NCBI GenBank assembly: GCA_947625955.1
Contig: CANQQH010000032.1
Span: 1 to 9,788, forward strand
Direction of reading: 5' to 3'
Source: an uncultured Clostridia bacterium
GTDB taxonomy: Bacteria > Bacillota > Clostridia > Christensenellales > UBA1242
DNA: 9,788 bases
Part shown: piece by piece, positions 5,133 through 9,788 of the stretch
How positions within the stretch are numbered: position 1 is the stretch's first letter
How the letters are laid out: every line of letters begins with the position of its first letter
Notes under the pieces: generated by a model
Databases searched by the model: none
Seen by the model: only the letters and a program-made list of their open reading frames with translations
What the model was told of the DNA's origin: nothing
Translations under genes and position numbers: made by a program

Positions 5133-7046
5133 ATGGATAATATTGGCAAAGTTGAAAGTCAGTATGGCGAAGAGCAAATTCAGGTTCTTGAAGGGCTTGA
5201 ACCCGTTAGAAAGCGTCCGGGCATGTATATCGGCTCAACCGACGAGAGGGGCCTTCACCATCTTGTGACTGAAATCGTTGATAACTCCATCGATGAAGCG
5301 CTCGCAGGCTACTGCACGCTCATTGAAGTTGAAATCAATAAGGACGGCTCTTGCAGTGTCACAGATAACGGCCGTGGCATTCCAACGGGCATTCACAAAA
5401 AGGAAGGAAAGAGCGCTGTTGAGCTCGTTTTAACAAAGCTTCACGCCGGCGGAAAGTTTGGCGGCGGAGGATATAAGATCTCCGGCGGTCTTCACGGCGT
5501 TGGTCTTTCGGTTGTAAACGCGCTGAGCGAGTGGCTGGAAGTTGAGGTTTTCCAAGACGGAAAGCACTTCAAGCAGGTTTATAACAGGGGCGTGCCTCAA
5601 CGCGATTTGCAGGTCATTGGCGAGGCAAACAAAACAGGAACAAAGGTGAGCTTCATGCCGGATGCCGACATCTTCGAAACAACCACCTTTGATTTCAGCA
5701 CAATCAAGTCGCGCTTGCGTGAACTTGCGTTCCTCAACAAAGGTATCAAAATCATTGCTCGCGACCACCGTGACGACAAAGAGGAAATAATGCACTATGA
5801 GGGCGGTATCGTTGAGTTCGTCGAGCAGCTTTGCCGCAGCACCGAAGTGCTTTTGCCAAAGCCAATCTATATCGACGATGCTGTTGCTGGCGGCGAAATC
5901 GAGGTTTGCTTCCAGTATAACGACGGCTACAACGAGATTATTCACGGCTACGCAAACAACATCAACACCGAAGAGGGTGGAACGCACGTTGAGGGCTTCA
6001 AAAAGGCGCTCACAAAGGTGTTCAACGACTATGGCCACAAGCTCAACATCTTGAAAGAAAGCGACAAACTCTCGGGTGAAGATGTTCGTGAAGGTATTGT
6101 TGCGGTTGTTTCTGTCAAGCTTGAAGAGCCTCAGTTCGAGGGCCAAACAAAAACAAAACTTGGCAACAGCTTCATGCAAACTGCCGTTTCAAAAGTTGTT
6201 TGTGATAAGTTTGGCGAGTTCTTGGAAGAGAACCCAAAAGAGGCGCGCGAGATAATTTTGAAGAGTGTAACTGCTCAAAAGGCTCGTGAGGCTGCAAGAA
6301 ACGCGCGCGAACTCACTCGCAGAAAGGGTGTTTTGGAAACAAACGCACTTCCGGGAAAATTGGCAGATTGTTCAGAGCGCGATCCAAAACTCTGCGAAAT
6401 TTATATCGTCGAAGGTGACTCCGCTGGTGGAACCGCAAAGCAAGGGCGTGACCGCCGTTTCCAAGCCATTTTGCCACTTCGCGGAAAGATACTCAACGTT
6501 GAAAAAGCAAGGCTCCACAGAGTGCTTGAAAACGCTGAAATCAAGGCGATGGCAACCGCGTTTGGTGCGGGAATTGGTCCTGAGTTCGACATCAGCAAAC
6601 TGAGATACGACAAAATCATTTGTATGACCGATGCGGATGTTGACGGAAGCCACATTCGAATCCTTCTTCTCACATTCTTTTATAGGTATATGCGTCCTTT
6701 GATTGAGCAAGGGCACGTCTATGCCGCAATGCCACCGCTCTACAAGGTTTGGAGAGGCACAAAAGAAGTTTGGTGCTATTCAGACGACGAGCGCGAAAAG
6801 GCTGTTCAAGAGTTTGGCGGAAGCTCAAAGTGCGATGTTCAGCGCTATAAAGGTCTTGGCGAAATGGACAAAGAGCAACTTTGGGAAACAACAATGAGTC
6901 CGGCAAACAGAAGCCTTGTTCAAATAACAATGAAAGATGCTGTTGAAGCTGAACAAATATTCTCGCTTTTGATGGGCGAAGATGCAATTTTGAGGCGTCA
7001 GTTCATTGAAGAAAACGCCGACACCGTTGTGGATATTGATGTTTAG
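5133..7046 (+). CDS. gyrB: DNA gyrase subunit B
   Basis: GyrB is the ATPase and metal-binding (TOPRIM) subunit of gyrase, which with GyrA introduces negative supercoils. The 637 residues match the short Gram-positive form, without the insert of enterobacterial GyrB. The GHKL ATPase motifs are EIVDNSIDEA (47-56), DNGRGIP (78-84) and GGLHGVGLSVVNALS (118-132). The transducer has QTKTKLGN (338-345), with its ATP-contacting Lys. TOPRIM shows EGDSAGG (427-433, catalytic Glu), PLRGKILNVEKAR (448-460) and DADVDGSH (500-507, metal-binding Asp residues), then QRYKGLGEM (570-578) near the C-terminus. The start follows AAGGGG with an 8-nt spacer and gives a normal N-terminus. It is the first gene of a two-gene operon, with gyrA 11 nt downstream. 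Typing against ParE rests on the neighbouring GyrA, which has a GyrA box, and on the origin-proximal location. Confidence 0.97.
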   Translation: MDNIGKVESQYGEEQIQVLEGLEPVRKRPGMYIGSTDERGLHHLVTEIVDNSIDEALAGYCTLIEVEINKDGSCSVTDNGRGIPTGIHKKEGKSAVELVLTKLHAGGKFGGGGYKISGGLHGVGLSVVNALSEWLEVEVFQDGKHFKQVYNRGVPQRDLQVIGEANKTGTKVSFMPDADIFETTTFDFSTIKSRLRELAFLNKGIKIIARDHRDDKEEIMHYEGGIVEFVEQLCRSTEVLLPKPIYIDDAVAGGEIEVCFQYNDGYNEIIHGYANNINTEEGGTHVEGFKKALTKVFNDYGHKLNILKESDKLSGEDVREGIVAVVSVKLEEPQFEGQTKTKLGNSFMQTAVSKVVCDKFGEFLEENPKEAREIILKSVTAQKAREAARNARELTRRKGVLETNALPGKLADCSERDPKLCEIYIVEGDSAGGTAKQGRDRRFQAILPLRGKILNVEKARLHRVLENAEIKAMATAFGAGIGPEFDISKLRYDKIICMTDADVDGSHIRILLLTFFYRYMRPLIEQGHVYAAMPPLYKVWRGTKEVWCYSDDEREKAVQEFGGSSKCDVQRYKGLGEMDKEQLWETTMSPANRSLVQITMKDAVEAEQIFSLLMGEDAILRRQFIEENADTVVDIDV

Positions 7047-7051
7047 AGGAG
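7047..7051 (+). promoter_or_regulatory. gyrA ribosome binding site abutting the gyrB stop
   Basis: AGGAG begins immediately after the gyrB TAG (7044-7046), with a 6-nt spacer to the gyrA ATG. The 11-nt gap holds nothing but this site, which favours translational coupling and balanced production of the two gyrase subunits. Confidence 0.85.
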
Positions 7052-7057
7052 AGAACC

Positions 7058-9577
7058 ATGGCAAAGAAACACGATTATAGTCAAGAATACGAACAAATTG
7101 TTGATAACACAAAAATTATTCCTCGCGAAATTGAAGGGGAAATGAAGAAGTCCTTCTTGGAGTATGCGATGGCGGTTAACGTTTCGCGTGCTATCCCTGA
7201 CGTTCGCGACGGCTTGAAGCCCGTTCACAGAAGAATACTCTATTCGATGAGTGAACTGGGCCTCACAAACGACAAGCCTTTCAAAAAATGCGCGCGTATC
7301 GTTGGTGATGTGCTTGGTAAGTATCACCCTCATGGCGACTCTGCGGTTTATATGGCGCTCGTTAGGCTTGCTCAAGACTTCTCTATTCGTTACCCTCTGG
7401 TCGACGGTCAAGGCAACTTCGGCTCTATCGATGGCGACAGCCCTGCGGCCTATCGTTACACCGAGGCAAGGATGAGCAAGATTGCAAACGAAATGCTTCG
7501 AGATATCGACAAAAACACCGTCGATTTCATTCCAAACTTCGATGAAAGCTTGCAACAACCATCAGTTTTGCCATCAAGGTTCCCAAACCTTTTGGTCAAT
7601 GGGTCCGACGGCATCGCGGTTGGTATGGCAACCAACATCCCACCGCACAATCTTGGCGAAGTTATTGATGCAACTGTGCATCTTCTTCACAATCCTGAGG
7701 CGTCGGTTGAAGACCTCATCCAGTTCGTGCCGGCACCAGACTACCCAACTGGCGGCATCATCATGGGCACAAAGGGCGTTCAAAACGCGTATATAACTGG
7801 TAAAGGCAACATTGTTGTTCGCTCAAAAACAACAATTGAAGACGACGGCAACAGGGAGAGAATCATTGTCACCGAGCTTCCATACCAGGTTAACAAAGCC
7901 GAGCTCACAATCGCCATTGCCGACCTTGTGAAGAACAAGAGAATTGAGGGCATTGCAGATATCAAAGATGAGTCGGACAAGATGGGCATGAGGCTCATCA
8001 TTGAAGTGAAGAAAGACTATCAGCCACAAGTGGTTTTGAACTATCTTTTCAAACACACCCAGCTTCAAACTTCCTATGGTATCACGTTCCTTGCGCTTGT
8101 TGACAGGGTTCCAAAGATTTTGAACCTCAAACAAATTTTGGAAGCCTACATCGAGCACCAAAAGGACGTTATTGAGAGAAGAACTCGCTTCGACCTCAAC
8201 AAAGCCGAGGAAAGAGAGCATATTGTCAAAGGTCTTGTTATCGCGCTTGCGAACATCGACGAAGTTATCAAGATAATCAAGAGCTCAACCGACAGGGTTG
8301 ACGCGTCAAACAAACTTCAAACCAGCTTCCTTCTCAGCGACAAGCAGGCCAACGCCATTTTGGATATGAGGCTTCAACGCTTAACGAGCTTGGAAGTTGA
8401 AAAACTCAAACAAGAACAAGAAGATCTCAACAAACTTATCGTTGACCTTCGCGGCATCTTGGCAAGTGAGCAAAGAATCAAGGAAATCATTGCAACTGAA
8501 CTTTTGGAAATCAAGGAAAAGTATGGCGAAGAGAGAAAGTCTCAAATCAGCATGGATTTGTCAGACATCAACATCGCCGACCTTATCGAGAAAGAAGATG
8601 TTGTTATTTCAATGACCCACTTTGGCTATATCAAGCGTATTCCTGTTGCTGAGTATAAGAGCCAGCACCGCGGCGGACAGGGCGTGACAGGTCACAAGTC
8701 GAAAGAAGAAGACTTCGTTGAGCAAATGTTCATTTCTTCAACCCACGACGACATCATGCTGTTCAGCAATCGCGGAAAGGTTTACACAATCAAGGGCTAC
8801 GAAATCCCAGAAGGCCAGAAGCAGGCAAAGGGAAGAGCGATTGTGAACCTGTTGGAACTCTCGCAAGACGAGAAAATTAACACAATCATCCCAATGACCA
8901 AAGACACCGAGGGCTACCTTGTGCTCGCAACAAGGCGCGGCATGATCAAAAAGACGGCAGTCAAAGAGTTTGCAAACATCCGCAAGAGCGGAAAGATTGC
9001 AATTTCGCTCGCTGAGGGCGACGAGCTCATCTCTGTTCAATTCTCAACTGGTGAAAGCGAGATTTTGGTTGCGTCGAACGAAGGCAAGTGCATCAAGTTC
9101 AGCGAGAAAGAAGTTCGTCCTCTTGGAAGAGACACCATGGGCGTTACCGCTATCGACCTTGCCGACGACGACTACCTCGTTGACATGATAGTTTTGAAAG
9201 AGGGCTACGACATCTTGACCGTGACTGAAAACGGCTATGGCAAACGCTCACCACAAGACGAGTATAGGCTTCAAGGCAGAAGAGGAAAGGGCGTGAAAGC
9301 GGGCGTGTTCAACGGCAAGACCGGTCGCCTTGTGAACCTCAAACAAGTCAAAGAAGACGAAGACGTGATGATCATCACCGATAACGGAATCATCATGAGA
9401 ACCCCTGCAAACAACATCTCAAAGATTGGCCGCGACACGATTGGTATCAAAATCATGCGCCTCAAAGAGAACTCGAAGGTAATGTGCGTTGCGATTGCCG
9501 ACCACGTTGCCGAAGATATGACCGACGACGGCGAACATATTGAAGATATCGAAATAGATGAGCCTATCACGGAATAA
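7058..9577 (+). CDS. gyrA: DNA gyrase subunit A
   Basis: GyrA cleaves and rejoins DNA and wraps it with its C-terminal pinwheel. 839 residues, typical. The N-terminal domain has SRAIPDVRDGLKPVHRRI (43-60), the quinolone-determining segment GKYHPHGDSAVYMALVR (87-103), and the catalytic Arg133-Tyr134 in AAYRYTE. LLVNGSDGIAVGMATNIPPHN (178-198) is also conserved. A coiled-coil tower follows at about 370-490. The C-terminal domain carries a GyrA-box variant QHRGGQG (536-542; usual QRRGGKG) and repeated blade motifs such as NRGKVYTIKGYEIPEGQKQAKGRAIVNLL, RRGMIKKTAV and GRRGKGV. An acidic tail (814-839) ends the protein, like the regulatory acidic tails of other GyrA proteins. The residue equivalent to E. 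coli Asp87 is Met99, while the Ser83 equivalent is retained (Ser95). The GyrA box and gyrB partner argue against ParC. The transcript probably ends at the hairpins at 9634-9653 or 9703-9744. Confidence 0.97.
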   Translation: MAKKHDYSQEYEQIVDNTKIIPREIEGEMKKSFLEYAMAVNVSRAIPDVRDGLKPVHRRILYSMSELGLTNDKPFKKCARIVGDVLGKYHPHGDSAVYMALVRLAQDFSIRYPLVDGQGNFGSIDGDSPAAYRYTEARMSKIANEMLRDIDKNTVDFIPNFDESLQQPSVLPSRFPNLLVNGSDGIAVGMATNIPPHNLGEVIDATVHLLHNPEASVEDLIQFVPAPDYPTGGIIMGTKGVQNAYITGKGNIVVRSKTTIEDDGNRERIIVTELPYQVNKAELTIAIADLVKNKRIEGIADIKDESDKMGMRLIIEVKKDYQPQVVLNYLFKHTQLQTSYGITFLALVDRVPKILNLKQILEAYIEHQKDVIERRTRFDLNKAEEREHIVKGLVIALANIDEVIKIIKSSTDRVDASNKLQTSFLLSDKQANAILDMRLQRLTSLEVEKLKQEQEDLNKLIVDLRGILASEQRIKEIIATELLEIKEKYGEERKSQISMDLSDINIADLIEKEDVVISMTHFGYIKRIPVAEYKSQHRGGQGVTGHKSKEEDFVEQMFISSTHDDIMLFSNRGKVYTIKGYEIPEGQKQAKGRAIVNLLELSQDEKINTIIPMTKDTEGYLVLATRRGMIKKTAVKEFANIRKSGKIAISLAEGDELISVQFSTGESEILVASNEGKCIKFSEKEVRPLGRDTMGVTAIDLADDDYLVDMIVLKEGYDILTVTENGYGKRSPQDEYRLQGRRGKGVKAGVFNGKTGRLVNLKQVKEDEDVMIITDNGIIMRTPANNISKIGRDTIGIKIMRLKENSKVMCVAIADHVAEDMTDDGEHIEDIEIDEPITE

Positions 9578-9633
9578 TTGCGCACCATTTATGGGGCGAA
9601 CTAAGAGACCGCAACTATAACGGAATGATGGTT

Positions 9634-9653
9634 GCGTTGCGCCTACGCAACGC
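9634..9653. repeat. GC-rich perfect hairpin downstream of gyrA
   Basis: GCGTTGCG (9634-9641), loop CCTA and CGCAACGC (9646-9653): an 8-bp perfect stem. Only TCCCTTTT follows, a poor U-tract, so it is at best a weak terminator. It may stabilise the 3' end of the gyrBA mRNA. Confidence 0.45.
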
Positions 9654-9702
9654 TCCCTTTTGAGCCGCACCTTGCGTCATCTTTTGTGTTAAAAGTCAAG
9701 TG

Positions 9703-9744
9703 AAAAAATTGCCATACAGCAGTAGTGTTATGGCGATTTTTTTC
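9703..9744. terminator. Intrinsic terminator, probably bidirectional
   Basis: AAAAAATTGCCATA (9703-9716) pairs with 9729-9742 (TATGGCGA then T residues) over 14 bp with one T-G wobble. Seven T follow on the plus strand (9737-9743) and six A (9703-9708) give a U-tract on the minus strand. It can end gyrBA transcription, and could also serve a gene converging from beyond the window end. The rest of 9578-9788 shows no supported gene. Confidence 0.8.
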
Positions 9745-9788
9745 TTGCCTTTTAATCCCAAAATCTAACGCAATCTGCTACCCTGGTC

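Noticed and set aside
5430..6179. 249-codon open frame antisense to gyrB
   Set aside because: It is a shadow of gyrB codon bias. gyrB is clearly coding over the whole stretch, and the antisense translation shows no recognisable motif.
7027..7035. TGTGGATAT near the gyrB stop as a DnaA box (one mismatch to TGTGGATAA)
   Set aside because: It is a single copy encoding conserved-looking C-terminal codons of gyrB, with no neighbouring boxes or A/T-rich tract.
1..9788. CRISPR array, transposon, tRNA or rRNA gene
   Set aside because: I saw no regularly spaced repeats, transposase-like ORF, terminal inverted repeats, cloverleaf or rRNA-like sequence in the gaps. Nearly all of the window is accounted for by seven genes.

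Overview
The window holds the chromosomal replication-initiation neighbourhood of a bacterium. Five core genes are recognisable: dnaN and dnaA on the minus strand, and recF, gyrB and gyrA on the plus strand. The protein style suggests a Firmicutes/Clostridia-like anaerobe, probably from an uncultured lineage. The clues are the DnaN C-terminus LILPVRIVN, the Gram-positive-style PLRGKILNVEKA in GyrB, the near-consensus sigma-A promoters and the InlB-type repeat. The phylum is an inference, made with moderate confidence.

Layout from left to right. (1) 1-375: a small plus-strand ORF, perhaps the 3' part of a larger gene, with one degenerate InlB B-repeat-like motif. (2) 376-493: a gap with a strong bidirectional terminator between convergent genes. 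(3) 494-1162: a polytopic membrane protein of unknown function, minus strand, 19 nt behind dnaN. (4) 1182-2288 dnaN and 2367-3734 dnaA, both minus strand, each with its own clear promoter. (5) 3735-3855: a divergent 121-bp gap with back-to-back promoters. The recF promoter lies so close to the start codon that recF mRNA should be leaderless. (6) 3856-4950 recF, ending in a canonical terminator. (7) 4951-5132: a gap with a DnaA-box-like 9-mer, a 24-nt strictly alternating pyrimidine-purine GC-rich tract and 35 bp of pure A/T. This arrangement resembles an origin-unwinding module, and the gyrB promoter follows it. (8) 5133-9577: a gyrB-gyrA operon, then two hairpins up to the window end.

Together the genes cover initiation (DnaA), processivity (DnaN), gap and fork repair (RecF) and removal of positive supercoils (GyrA2GyrB2). 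The main departure from the familiar co-directional dnaA-dnaN-recF-gyrB-gyrA order is that dnaA-dnaN points away from recF-gyrB-gyrA, so the strand switch falls between dnaA and recF. No cluster of canonical TTATCCACA boxes was seen. DnaA itself has a one-residue-shorter, altered DNA-binding signature (FGKDHATV). I found no new multi-gene system such as a defence or CRISPR locus. The novelty is in the origin architecture, the promoter geometry and some key-residue variants in DnaA and GyrA.
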